From: Neorhizobium sp.
Lineage (GTDB): Bacteria; Pseudomonadota; Alphaproteobacteria; Rhizobiales; Rhizobiaceae
Reading direction: 5' to 3'
Length of the DNA stretch: 64,000 nt
NCBI GenBank assembly: GCA_028283725.1
Contig: JAPWKC010000004.1
Span: forward strand, 992,001 to 1,056,000
Part shown: one piece after another, positions 8,545 through 15,866 of the stretch
Numbering within the stretch: the first letter of the stretch is position 1
Layout of the letters: every line of letters starts with the position of its first letter
Notes under the pieces: model-generated
What the model was told of the DNA's origin: nothing
Seen by the model: the letters and a program-made list of their open reading frames with translations, nothing else
The model's database searches: none
Made by a program: the position numbers and the translations under genes

Positions 8545-8976
8545 TCAGACCTTGGCGCGCTTGCGGCGCTGGCCGAGGCCCATTTCCTTTGCGAGGCGCG
8601 AACGGGCCTCCGCATAGGCCGGAGCGACCATCGGATAATCGGCCGGCAGGCCCCATTTCTCGCGATATTCTTCCGGCGTCATGTTGTAATGCGTCATCAG
8701 GTGGCGCTTCAGGGATTTGAACTTCATGCCGTCTTCGAGGCAGATCAGATAATCATCCTCGATCGACTTCTTGATCGGAACCGGCGGCTTCGGCTTTTCT
8801 ACCGCTACGGCGACCGGCGCCGGCGAAGAGGTGTTGCTCAGCGCCGAATGAACATCCGATATCAGTCCTGACAGGTCCCCGACGGGCACCACGTGGTTGC
8901 TCACATAGGCAGCCACGATGTCTGCGGTGAGTTCCACCAGCAGTTCCGGGGCCTTGCCCATTGCGACTTCGGTCAT
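8545..8976 (-). CDS. mucR: Ros/MucR family zinc-finger transcriptional regulator
   Basis: A 143-residue protein. The N-terminal dimer/oligomer region ([27 protein letters not shown]) is followed by the Ros/MucR zinc finger [32 protein letters not shown]. The metal ligands by family comparison are the Cys and Asp of CLED and the two His of RHLMTH, the variant in which Asp replaces the second Cys. It ends with a basic tail (GQRRKRAKV). MucR proteins regulate exopolysaccharide, motility and host-interaction genes in rhizobia and brucellae, and bind AT-rich promoters including their own. An AGGAG site precedes the ATG by about nine bases. The long AT-rich upstream region fits autoregulation. Confidence 0.95.
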   Translation of the reverse strand: MTEVAMGKAPELLVELTADIVAAYVSNHVVPVGDLSGLISDVHSALSNTSSPAPVAVAVEKPKPPVPIKKSIEDDYLICLEDGMKFKSLKRHLMTHYNMTPEEYREKWGLPADYPMVAPAYAEARSRLAKEMGLGQRRKRAKV

Positions 8977-9611
8977 TTTAAACGTCTCCTGTTCTTACTT
9001 TGATGGACAGGAGAGCGACCTCCGCAAAGCCTGTCCGTCGCAAAGCATCCCGGCCCCCCATTTCGCCAGCGCGCATCGTCCGAAGACAGAAACCTACCCC
9101 TAAGTCTCATGCACGCCGATAAAACGACGCCGACAGATATTGTTCCGGATCTCTGTTCCCGAAAGAGATCGCCACTCGCCGAAAACTCGGAACAAGCAAC
9201 GAAAACCAAGGAAAAACCATAGAAACTAGACCAACATCACTGCTCTACTGTTCGTGAGATAACATCGGCACGGATAAAGTCAAAGTGCGAAATTTAGTAA
9301 CGCAAGCCATTATCTGCACTCTATAGGCTCTTTTTTTTGGCTATTACTGCCATAACCGATAGATGTTCGTAATTTGCGCCGACAATACCACATTTTTAGA
9401 AAAAGCTATATTGCCGCATCGAACGCATCTCTATGGTTGTATATTTCAGATCAATGCAATCACCTGAAAAGGATCCGCAGTCTTTCCCCCGCGCCTTCCC
9501 GTCACTATCTATCGGATTGAAATATCGCGCTTACGGACCGGCGCCTCGAAACCGGTATTTGCGCAGCTGCACGGCGCGAGCCCATCAAAGATGAAGAGAA
9601 GGATTGAGCCC
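8977..9611. promoter_or_regulatory. AT-rich mucR upstream region
   Basis: More than 600 bases without a credible gene, markedly richer in A/T than the rest of the window, especially 9200-9480, with several T-runs and TA steps such as TTTTTTTT near 9333. MucR is known to bind A/T-rich sites with TA steps and to repress its own promoter, so this is a likely regulatory region for mucR and possibly msrB. A small RNA could be hidden here, but I cannot show one. Confidence 0.45.
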
Positions 9612-10022
9612 ATGGCCGATACGGTAAAACCGAAAATCGAGAAGACCGATGCCGAATGGCGCGAACAGCTGACGCCGGAACAATATCACATCCTGCGTCA
9701 ATCGGGCACGGAGCGCGCCTTTACCGGACCGTTCTGGAACAGCAAGGAAAAGGGCATCTATTCCTGCGCCGCCTGCGGCGAGGACCTTTTCATCTCAGAC
9801 ACCAAGTTCGATTCGGGCTGCGGCTGGCCGAGCTATTTCGAGCCGGTGACGGAGGGCGCCGTGACCGAACTCAGCGATACCACGCATGGGATGGTGCGAA
9901 CCGAAGTGCGCTGCACGCATTGCGGCGGCCATCTCGGCCATGTCTTTCCGGACGGCCCGCCGCCCACCGGACTGCGCTACTGCATCAACGGTTATGCGAT
10001 GCATTTCACGCCGATCGCCTGA
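9612..10022 (+). CDS. msrB: peptide-methionine (R)-S-oxide reductase
   Basis: A 136-residue MsrB that reduces methionine-R-sulfoxide in proteins. It contains the zinc-binding pairs C52/C55 (CAACG) and C101/C104 ([10 protein letters not shown]), the substrate motif SGCGWPSYF and the catalytic Cys124 in [11 protein letters not shown]. The length is typical for a single-domain MsrB, and no signal peptide is visible, so it is cytosolic. The ATG at 9612 is preferred over the upstream in-frame start at 9591 because an AGAAGGA ribosome site lies between them. It is convergent with carbonic anhydrase, separated by a strong terminator. Confidence 0.96.
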   Translation: MADTVKPKIEKTDAEWREQLTPEQYHILRQSGTERAFTGPFWNSKEKGIYSCAACGEDLFISDTKFDSGCGWPSYFEPVTEGAVTELSDTTHGMVRTEVRCTHCGGHLGHVFPDGPPPTGLRYCINGYAMHFTPIA

Positions 10023-10051
10023 CGCTCTGGGCTCCGGCAACGTCATGACAT

Positions 10052-10090
10052 GAGAAAGCCCTCTCCCGCGACCGCGGGAGAGGGCTTTTC
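10052..10090. terminator. bidirectional terminator between msrB and carbonic anhydrase
   Basis: A perfect 16-bp stem (AAAGCCCTCTCCCGCG and its complement, 10055-10088) with a two-base loop is followed by TTTTC on the plus strand. It sits between convergent genes and can serve both. Confidence 0.8.
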
Positions 10091-10206
10091 GCGATGGAAC
10101 ATTTTCGCCCTTCGCCGAAACCAGATGGTACCTTATCTCTCTTTTTTTTCGAAATTTTCTGGCGAAAAGCCGGCTCCCACCTTTGTCGGAGCAGCGGGAG
10201 AACCGG

Positions 10207-10911
10207 TTATTCGGCGGCAACGCCGACCGCGCCCGGCGGGACCACGTGCGGGACGCCGCGCCCGGCGACCGCGACCGGCATGGGCTGGCCCTCCTCGATC
10301 TGCGTGAAGCGGCAGGCCACCCCGTCATAGATCAGCACCTCGCCCGTCTCGATATCGAAGAACCAGCCATGCAGGGTGATCTCCCCCTTGGCAAGGCCGG
10401 CCGCAACCGAGGGATGGGTGCGCAGGTGATCGAGCTGCACCACGACATTTTCCATGGCAACGGCGCGGATCTTGTCCTTCTCCTCCATCGTCGGCGGATA
10501 GGCCTCGCAGACGATCGAATAGGCGGCATGACTGTGCTTGAGCCAGGCGGCGACATTCGGCATGGCGCCCAGAAGCTCCTGATGGCAGAGCCCCTTCATC
10601 GCGCCGCAATCGGAATGGCCGCAGACGATGATATCGCGCACGCCGAGCGCTACGACCGCATATTCGATGGCCGAGGAGACGCCGCCATTCATCGTCTGGA
10701 ACGGCGGCACGATATTGCCCGCATTGCGGCAGACGAAGAGCTCGCCGGGGCCCGACTGGGTGATGGTTTCGGGCATCACCCGGCTGTCGGCGCAGGAGAT
10801 CATCAGCGCCTGCGGCTGCTGGCCCTCCCGCGCGAGTTTGCGATAGAGCGCCGAATTATCCTTGAAGGCGGCGCCGCGAAAACTGGAAATGCCTTTCAGA
10901 AGGTCATCCAT
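10207..10911 (-). CDS. beta-class carbonic anhydrase
   Basis: A 234-residue enzyme interconverting CO2 and bicarbonate. The zinc ligands of the beta class are present: Cys40 in SCADSR, His99 and Cys102 in CGHSDCGAMKG, together with the Asp42/Arg44 dyad. The conserved RNAGNIVPP and AIEYAVVALG segments are intact. The start at 10911 (MDDLLKGISSFRG) is preferred: family members begin there and a GAGGAT site lies upstream. The longer open frame to 11040 lacks conservation. The protein is cytosolic. Its upstream neighbour is a secreted-protein gene on the same strand about 200 bases away. Confidence 0.95.
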   Translation of the reverse strand: MDDLLKGISSFRGAAFKDNSALYRKLAREGQQPQALMISCADSRVMPETITQSGPGELFVCRNAGNIVPPFQTMNGGVSSAIEYAVVALGVRDIIVCGHSDCGAMKGLCHQELLGAMPNVAAWLKHSHAAYSIVCEAYPPTMEEKDKIRAVAMENVVVQLDHLRTHPSVAAGLAKGEITLHGWFFDIETGEVLIYDGVACRFTQIEEGQPMPVAVAGRGVPHVVPPGAVGVAAE

Positions 10912-11112
10912 GTCGAGATCCTCATTGGTGGCCGGGCGTCGTTCGAGGGCTTGGCCCTCAGCCGGCGGTTGGCAGAAACGAAGGTCTTTCGCACCTGCGA
11001 GAGGAACATCGGGAATGGGACAGAATGTGGCGGCGCACAATCCTGCGCTGAATTTCAGATCACATGACCGCGATTTTACCTGATATTTTCACGCATAAGA
11101 CGCATGGCGCCA

Positions 11113-11754
11113 TCAGCCGTCGCCGGCCAGAACGGCGGCGATCAACGCCCGCACATGCTTTTCACCCTTTCCGTCCGCATCGTCGAGGGCGGCACAGCGC
11201 AGGCCGTAAAGCGTGTCCTCACCGGCCCAGAGCGCAACGGTGATCAGCACCGGTTTCTGTCGTGTCTCCAGCCGGGCGGTCGTGACGATATAGGGATAGT
11301 TGGACTGGCGATCGGGGCGATAGGCCATGCGGGGTGGCGGACCCTTGATTTCGGCCGGATCGCCGAAGAGATCGCCGCGCTCGCGGGCGAACTTGCCGAT
11401 CGCCCAGATGCTGATATCCGGCAGCGGCAGACCACCGCCCAGCATGGACAGATCCATGCGCGCATGCAGGCTTGGGCCCGGCCCATGGAATGTGGTGCAG
11501 GAGAGTGCCTCGCCGGCACAATCGGGACCGTTGCAGACCAGAACGCTATCCTCGACGACCGGCCCTTTCGACCCCTCGAACGGGCGCGCCGCCCAGCCGG
11601 GATAGGATTTCGGCTGATTCTGCGCCTGCGCCTGCGAAAACGGCACTGCGGCGCATAGAGACAGGACGATTGCCGCGAGCGCAGCCTTTTTTCCGTCTCT
11701 TGCCCTGTCTCTCGCTCTGTCTCTTGCGATTTTGGAGGCGAGCAAACCCATCAT
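11113..11754 (-). CDS. hypothetical secreted protein, coupled to aldose epimerase gene
   Basis: A 213-residue protein I do not recognise as a named family. It has a basic N-terminus with RDRARDRARD, then a hydrophobic stretch (LAAIVLSLCAAVPFSQAQA) ending in a likely signal peptidase site. The mature part has several Cys (VCNGPDCAGEALSC), an SYPGWAARPF opening and ends ALIAAVLAGDG. It may be a periplasmic protein stabilised by disulfides. The start ATGATG overlaps the stop of the aldose epimerase frame by four bases (ATGA type), indicating translational coupling. The RDRA repeats are coded by three 12-bp units at 11694-11729. Confidence 0.7.
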   Translation of the reverse strand: MMGLLASKIARDRARDRARDGKKAALAAIVLSLCAAVPFSQAQAQNQPKSYPGWAARPFEGSKGPVVEDSVLVCNGPDCAGEALSCTTFHGPGPSLHARMDLSMLGGGLPLPDISIWAIGKFARERGDLFGDPAEIKGPPPRMAYRPDRQSNYPYIVTTARLETRQKPVLITVALWAGEDTLYGLRCAALDDADGKGEKHVRALIAAVLAGDG

Positions 11755-12654
11755 TCGACGATCTCGACCGTGAACGAAAAGCGCATCGACTTGCCCGGCG
11801 ACAGGAGGACGCTATAGGGGCGCGCGGCGATTTCCGAGGACGTGCCGATTTCCGGCGCCATGCCATGCCAGGGCTCGATGCAGAGGAAGGGCGCGCCGGG
11901 CTTTTGCCAGAGCGCCAGATTGGGAAGGTTGTCGAAGGTGAATTTCAGCGCCGGGCCGCCTTCGGCGCCGAAGGTCAGCCCCTCGCCGGTCCCTTCCGGG
12001 AGGATGATCGCATCGGCCTCGAACATCGCGGCGTTCGGTATCAACCGCCCGGCGGCAAATGGCGAGGCGAGCCGCTCGGGATCGATCAGGCCGTCTCTCA
12101 ACCGCAGCATGGCCGGCTCGCCGCCATTGTCGAGCGTGACCGCATGCTCCTTGCCGGTCGCGCCTGGCAGCGGCCAGAGGAAGGCCGAATGGAAGCCGAT
12201 GCCGAAGGGCATGTCTTTCTTGTCGCGGTTTTCCACCTCTGCCGTAACGGTCAGCGTTCGGCCTTCCACGGCATGGGTCAGCGACAGCAGGAATTCGAAC
12301 GGATAGACCGCGCGAATGGCATCCGAAGGCGAAAGGTCAAAGCGGCAGGAGGTGTCGGTGGCGGCGACCAGCGAGAACGTGCTGCGGCGGGCAAAGCCGT
12401 GCTGGTTCATCTCGAAGGCGGTGCCATCGACCAGCAACCCGGTTATCCGGCGCCTTGCCGACGATCGGAAAGAGGATCGGCGAGCGGCCGGTCCAATAGG
12501 CAGCGTCGCCGTTCCAGAGGAAATCACGGCCGTCCGATGTCTTCAACGACTGCATTTCGGCACCGAGCGCCGAAACCTCGACGGTCAGATGGTCGTTTGC
12601 GATACGGGCGACGGCGGGGCTTGTTGCAGCAGACGAGGCAGGCACGGCGTTCAT
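11751..12654 (-). pseudogene. aldose 1-epimerase family gene with a frameshift
   Basis: Two overlapping frames together make one aldose 1-epimerase (galactose mutarotase-like) protein. The N-terminal frame starts at 12654 behind an AAGGAG site and reads through GAEMQSLKTSDGRDFLW and LFPIVGKAPDNR. The remainder continues in another frame as LLVDGTAFEMNQHGFARR, IGFHSAFLWPLPG and FLCIEPWHGM to the stop at 11751. Removing one base from the CCC at 12438-12440 joins them as PDNRLLVDG. All downstream family motifs are intact, so the lesion is recent or a sequencing error. If real, translation ends early at 12337 and coupling to the downstream secreted protein would be lost. Confidence 0.8.
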
Positions 12655-12758
12655 GAAGGCTCCTTGCGGCAATCAACCGGCGTCAGATGAATCATCCCCC
12701 ATATTTGGACGGACTGCGCTCCGGTTCAATGGGCGGCTGCGCGATGACGCAACGGGGA

Positions 12759-13121
12759 TCAGGGGAATGGCGGCTTGATCCCGGTGCCATCGCCATCTGT
12801 GCCGCCCTCTTTTTGCGCAAACAGGATCGCTTCGTGGTCCTGCGCGGCATTCAGGATATGCAGGATGAAGATCGTCTCTTCGCCTACCCGGTAGAAGACG
12901 CTGTCATTGCCATGCGGCATACGGCGAATGCCGCTTGTCTCGTGGCCCGGCACCAGCGGGTGGCGACGCGGGAATTGCGGGAGGCTGAAGCAGTGACGGC
13001 CAATCTCCCGGACGAACGTGATCGCCCTTTGACGATTGTGCTGTGCGATATACGACCAGATACGATCAAGGTCTGCACGGGCTTCCGGCGTGATGATTAC
13101 GGCCACGCCGGCGCTCGTCAC
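12759..13121 (-). CDS. parE: RelE/ParE family toxin
   Basis: A 120-residue type II toxin of the RelE/ParE superfamily. It contains ITPEARADLDRIWSYIAQHN, a central PRRHPLVPGHETSGIRRMPHGNDSVFYRV and a closing strand TIFILHILNAAQD. ParE toxins inhibit gyrase and RelE toxins cleave mRNA; which applies here cannot be read from sequence. Its start overlaps the antitoxin stop by four bases (ATGA). The C-terminal tail of about 20 residues (GGTDGDGTGIKPPFP) exceeds the usual ParE length. The gene appears intact. Confidence 0.9.
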   Translation of the reverse strand: MTSAGVAVIITPEARADLDRIWSYIAQHNRQRAITFVREIGRHCFSLPQFPRRHPLVPGHETSGIRRMPHGNDSVFYRVGEETIFILHILNAAQDHEAILFAQKEGGTDGDGTGIKPPFP

Positions 13122-13417
13122 GCCTTTCGCCTTTCAGCGAGTGCCTTATGGCGCCCCTCGAAGTCGGCAAGAACCTCTTCCAGCGGCGTGCCGAGCCCGG
13201 CCTCGGCTTGGGCAAGGCCCCTTGCGAGCGCCGCGTCGCGTTCGGCGCGGCGGAGTTCGCGCCATTCGACCAGACGCCCCCCCTCGCGCAACACATCTTC
13301 ACGGGTGGCGAAACGGCCGCTGCGAACGAGATCGTCGGCCGCCTCCTCGTAGGTCTTTTCCAGCGCGTGGTCGTCTATGGCCTTGGATGCTGTGTCGCGA
13401 TTGTGGTCGTCCGTCAT
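13118..13417 (-). CDS. parD: ParD-type antitoxin
   Basis: A 99-residue antitoxin lying directly upstream of and overlapping parE, the usual order for ParD/ParE. It reads ALEKTYEEAADDLVRSGRFATREDVLREGGRLVEWRE, containing the helix after the ribbon-helix-helix region and the GRFATREDVLREG motif of the ParD/CC2985 group, followed by a long acidic/basic helix that wraps the toxin. The ATG at 13417 (MTDDHNRD) is chosen because residues upstream in the open frame are not conserved. The protein should repress its own promoter within 13418-13500. Confidence 0.82.
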   Translation of the reverse strand: MTDDHNRDTASKAIDDHALEKTYEEAADDLVRSGRFATREDVLREGGRLVEWRELRRAERDAALARGLAQAEAGLGTPLEEVLADFEGRHKALAERRKA

Positions 13418-13501
13418 GAGCGTCGGTCTCCAGCGGCCTTCAAGGATAGCAGCGACAAGAAAGACGAGCAACTATCATATTTTTACGCCAATTGCGCCCT
13501 G

Positions 13502-14011
13502 TCAGCCGGCGATCTTCAGTTCCATACAGGTCAGATCCAGCCAGCGGCCGAACTTGGTGCCGACTTCGGAAAATGTGCCGGCGATGCGGAAGCCGAGTTT
13601 TTCGTGCAGGACCACCGAGGCCGCATTGCCGCTTTCGATCGCGGCGATCATCACATGCACGCCATTCGAGGCGGCGTGCTCGATCAGTTCCTGCATCAGG
13701 CGCCTGCCGAGGCCGGCGCCGCGGAAATCGCGGTGGATATAGACCGAGTGCTCCACCGTGTGGCGGTAGCCGTCGAAGGCGCGCCAGTCACCATAGGACG
13801 CGTAGCCGGCCACCGCGCCGTCGATGGTTGCGACCAGAACAGGAAAGCCGCGGGCCTTGCGGGCCTGGAACCAGTCGCGGCGGTTGTCGAGATCGACGAG
13901 CACGTCGTTCCAGATCGCCGTCGTGTTGACCACGGCGTCGTTGTAGATCTCCATAACGACATGAAGATCCGCCTCGATGGCATCGCGAACCAGTGTTTCC
14001 ATCCTTGGCAT
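13502..14011 (-). CDS. GNAT family N-acetyltransferase (phosphinothricin-type)
   Basis: A 169-residue GNAT enzyme resembling the phosphinothricin/methionine-sulfoximine acetyltransferase group. It contains VRDAIEADLHVVMEIYNDAVVNTTAIW, the central strand VAGYASYGDWRAF, the VEHSVYIHRDFRGAGLGRRLMQ acetyl-CoA loop (R-G-A-G-L-G) and a C-terminal ASVVLHEKLGFRIAGTFSEVG. The full length of the family is present. Methionines at 14011 and 14002 are both possible and neither has an ideal ribosome site. Two direct repeats TCGTCCACTWTAG lie immediately upstream. Substrate identity is inferred from family resemblance only. Confidence 0.88.
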   Translation of the reverse strand: MPRMETLVRDAIEADLHVVMEIYNDAVVNTTAIWNDVLVDLDNRRDWFQARKARGFPVLVATIDGAVAGYASYGDWRAFDGYRHTVEHSVYIHRDFRGAGLGRRLMQELIEHAASNGVHVMIAAIESGNAASVVLHEKLGFRIAGTFSEVGTKFGRWLDLTCMELKIAG

Positions 14012-14043
14012 CGTCCACTATAGTTTAATTTCGTCCACTTTAG
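14011..14043. repeat. 20-bp-spaced direct repeat upstream of GNAT gene
   Basis: TCGTCCACTATAG (14011-14023) and TCGTCCACTTTAG (14031-14043) match at 12 of 13 positions with a 20-bp period, i.e. about two helix turns. The first copy touches the start codon region of the acetyltransferase gene. It could be a paired protein-binding site. Confidence 0.5.
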
Positions 14044-14102
14044 CAGACGATGCCACCGTGATGAAGGGCGGCGATGAAGATATTCTGAGGACAATCATAC
14101 CG

Positions 14103-14768
14103 TCAGATCGTCGTGGAAAGGCTGAAACAGGTGACGACGGCGCCATAATGCACGGCTGCCGCCGCAACCACAAAGCCGTGCCAGATGGCGTTCTGAAACC
14201 GCAGCCTTTCCCAGACGTGAAAGATGACGCCGAGCGAGTAGATGGCGCCGCCGGCCAGGATCAGCCAGACGGTGATGCCCGGAAGGTAGGAGGAGACCTG
14301 TTCGATGACGAGCGCGCCGCTCCAGCCCATGGCGAGATAGAGCGCAATGGCCAGCCGGTCGTAGCGGCCGGGAAAGACGCATTTCAGAAAGATGCCCGAC
14401 AGCGCCATCGCCCAGATGGCGACCAGCATGGCGAGAATGCCCGGCTCGGCGGCACCGCGTTCGAGAAACGGCGTGTAGGTGGCGGCGATCAGGATGAAGA
14501 TCGCCGAATGATCCAGCCGGCGCAGCAGCCATTTGGTGCGCGACTGCGGCCACATATTATAGGTGAAAGACATGGACAGACAGAGCACGAGACCGAGCCC
14601 GTAGGTCCAGGCTGCCGCAATGCCGCCCTGGCTCGACCAGACCGTTGCGTAGAAGATCAGCGCTGTGGCGCCGATCAGCGCCAGCACGATGCCCAGCCCG
14701 CTGACAATGCCATCCGCCACGATCTCGGCCAGATCATAGCCACGCCCGAAGTTGAAGCCTTCGCTCAT
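14103..14768 (-). CDS. hemolysin III (PAQR) family membrane protein
   Basis: A 221-residue integral membrane protein with seven predicted helices, of the HlyIII/PAQR superfamily. Characteristic residues are present: the first-helix ADGIVSGLGIVLAL, SMSFTYNMWP, RLDHSAIFILIAATYTPF (conserved His in the D-H-S motif) and the late YSLGVIFHVWE...NAIWHGFVVAAAAVHYGAV with two His. The three His are likely zinc ligands as in PAQR proteins. The name hemolysin III is historical; pore formation is unproven here. The start at 14768 has a GAGGAC site; upstream in-frame starts extend to 14849. It lies about 100 bases downstream of the universal stress gene and may be co-transcribed. Confidence 0.9.
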   Translation of the reverse strand: MSEGFNFGRGYDLAEIVADGIVSGLGIVLALIGATALIFYATVWSSQGGIAAAWTYGLGLVLCLSMSFTYNMWPQSRTKWLLRRLDHSAIFILIAATYTPFLERGAAEPGILAMLVAIWAMALSGIFLKCVFPGRYDRLAIALYLAMGWSGALVIEQVSSYLPGITVWLILAGGAIYSLGVIFHVWERLRFQNAIWHGFVVAAAAVHYGAVVTCFSLSTTI

Positions 14769-14871
14769 TCCCGTCCTCATTGTCGCCCGTCCGCCGAGAA
14801 TGCGCGAGGCAGGCGGCGATTTCAAGATCGCCCGGATGATTGGCGCCATGGAGGAAGGCTTGCGGCGCGTC

Positions 14872-15282
14872 TCAGCGGTCGATCAGCACCGAGCATTTCG
14901 CATGGCGCACGACGCGGTCGGCGGTGGCGCCGATCAGGTAGTTGCTGAGATCGGGGATATGCGAGGCGATGATGACGAGATCGGCGCTGCACCGGTCACA
15001 GGCGGCCAGGATCTCGCGGGCCGGCGCGCCCTGGCGGATCTCGATCCCGGCCGTGATGCCGCTGCGCCCGATCAGGTCTGCCAGTTCGGTATCGGCTTGC
15101 TGGCGGGCATCGACCACCATGTCGACGGTCAGATCCGCCATCACATAGGATGGCAGGTCCTCGATCACGTAGACCAGCAGGATATGGCCATCCGCATCGA
15201 GCAATCCCTTGGCCTTTTCGACGATCCGCTCGGCCTTCAGACGCTGGGCCGGATCAACGGCGACGACGATCATCTTGTACAT
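14872..15282 (-). CDS. universal stress protein (UspA family)
   Basis: A 136-residue Usp domain protein. It starts MYKMIVVAVDPAQ, the typical first strand, and ends GATADRVVRHAKCSVLID. That end corresponds to the nucleotide-binding G-2X-G-9X-G(S/T) segment in modified form: GATADRVVRHAKCSV lacks the canonical GSV glycine-serine, so ATP binding is doubtful. The QGAPAREILAACD and ADLVIIASHI segments are conserved. A GGAG site precedes the ATG. An FNR/FixK-like anaerobox lies about 70 bases upstream, consistent with microaerobic induction as known for several rhizobial usp genes. Confidence 0.92.
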   Translation of the reverse strand: MYKMIVVAVDPAQRLKAERIVEKAKGLLDADGHILLVYVIEDLPSYVMADLTVDMVVDARQQADTELADLIGRSGITAGIEIRQGAPAREILAACDRCSADLVIIASHIPDLSNYLIGATADRVVRHAKCSVLIDR

Positions 15283-15350
15283 GGCATATCTCCAATGCGG
15301 CGCGGGCTTTGTCTGCGGGGCCGAACCTAGCCGCTCCGCCCGGCCGGCGT

Positions 15351-15364
15351 TTGATCGGGGTCAA
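15351..15364. promoter_or_regulatory. candidate FNR/FixK anaerobox upstream of usp
   Basis: TTGATCGGGGTCAA fits the anaerobox consensus TTGAT-N4-RTCAA used by FnrN/FixK regulators in rhizobia. It is 69-82 bases before the usp start codon, a distance suitable for activation. It was recognised by eye against the known consensus. Confidence 0.6.
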
Positions 15365-15565
15365 ACCAGCGATGGCGGCCGAATTTGCGCCGTTCACGGC
15401 CGATCACGAAAGAGATGCGATGCGCAGGGCCGCTGCGCAAGAATATGCATTGCTAATTAGTGACTTGCCATCAATCATCAAATCGTGAGTGGCAAATTGT
15501 CGCAGGCAAGCATACATCAATCGCCAGGGAGGACGTTTAACCCTCACCGCAGAAGGCAGACAAAA

Positions 15566-15745
15566 ATGTCAGAAGATAGAAATACCCAGCTGATCGGGAT
15601 CTTCAAAAACCTGATCCGCGACCATGGAATGCCCCGCACGCTGAACGACATCACGGACCCGGATTTTCATGCCCTCGCCCAGGCCCATATCGACGAATTC
15701 GATGAAGCCCGCGACGAATGCGAAAGCGACCTGACCCTTATCTGA
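15566..15745 (+). CDS. small hypothetical protein (59 aa)
   Basis: A 59-residue acidic protein starting MSEDRNTQLIGIFKNLIRDHG and ending EFDEARDECESDLTLI. An AGAAGG ribosome site nine bases before the ATG and codon use like its neighbours support it as a real gene. It has no membrane segment and no motif I recognise, and is predicted mostly helical. It stands alone between the divergent usp gene and the convergent LysR gene. A long inverted repeat follows 10 bases after its stop. Confidence 0.65.
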   Translation: MSEDRNTQLIGIFKNLIRDHGMPRTLNDITDPDFHALAQAHIDEFDEARDECESDLTLI

Positions 15746-15754
15746 TGTCCCGCA

Positions 15755-15797
15755 CGGCCGACGTGGCCGTGTGCCTTCGAGCACAGAACGTCGGCCG
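15755..15797. repeat. long hairpin after the 59-aa gene
   Basis: The perfect arms CGGCCGACGT (15755-15764) and ACGTCGGCCG (15788-15797) enclose a smaller GTGC/GCAC stem around CTTCGA. There is no T-run after it. It could be a transcript-end structure between convergent genes or a protected 3' end. Confidence 0.55.
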
Positions 15798-15866
15798 GGA
15801 TATATCCGGCATACCTCTCCTCCCATTTCACGATTTTTGCCGCAGCGTGCGATCAGCGCCAGGCGA

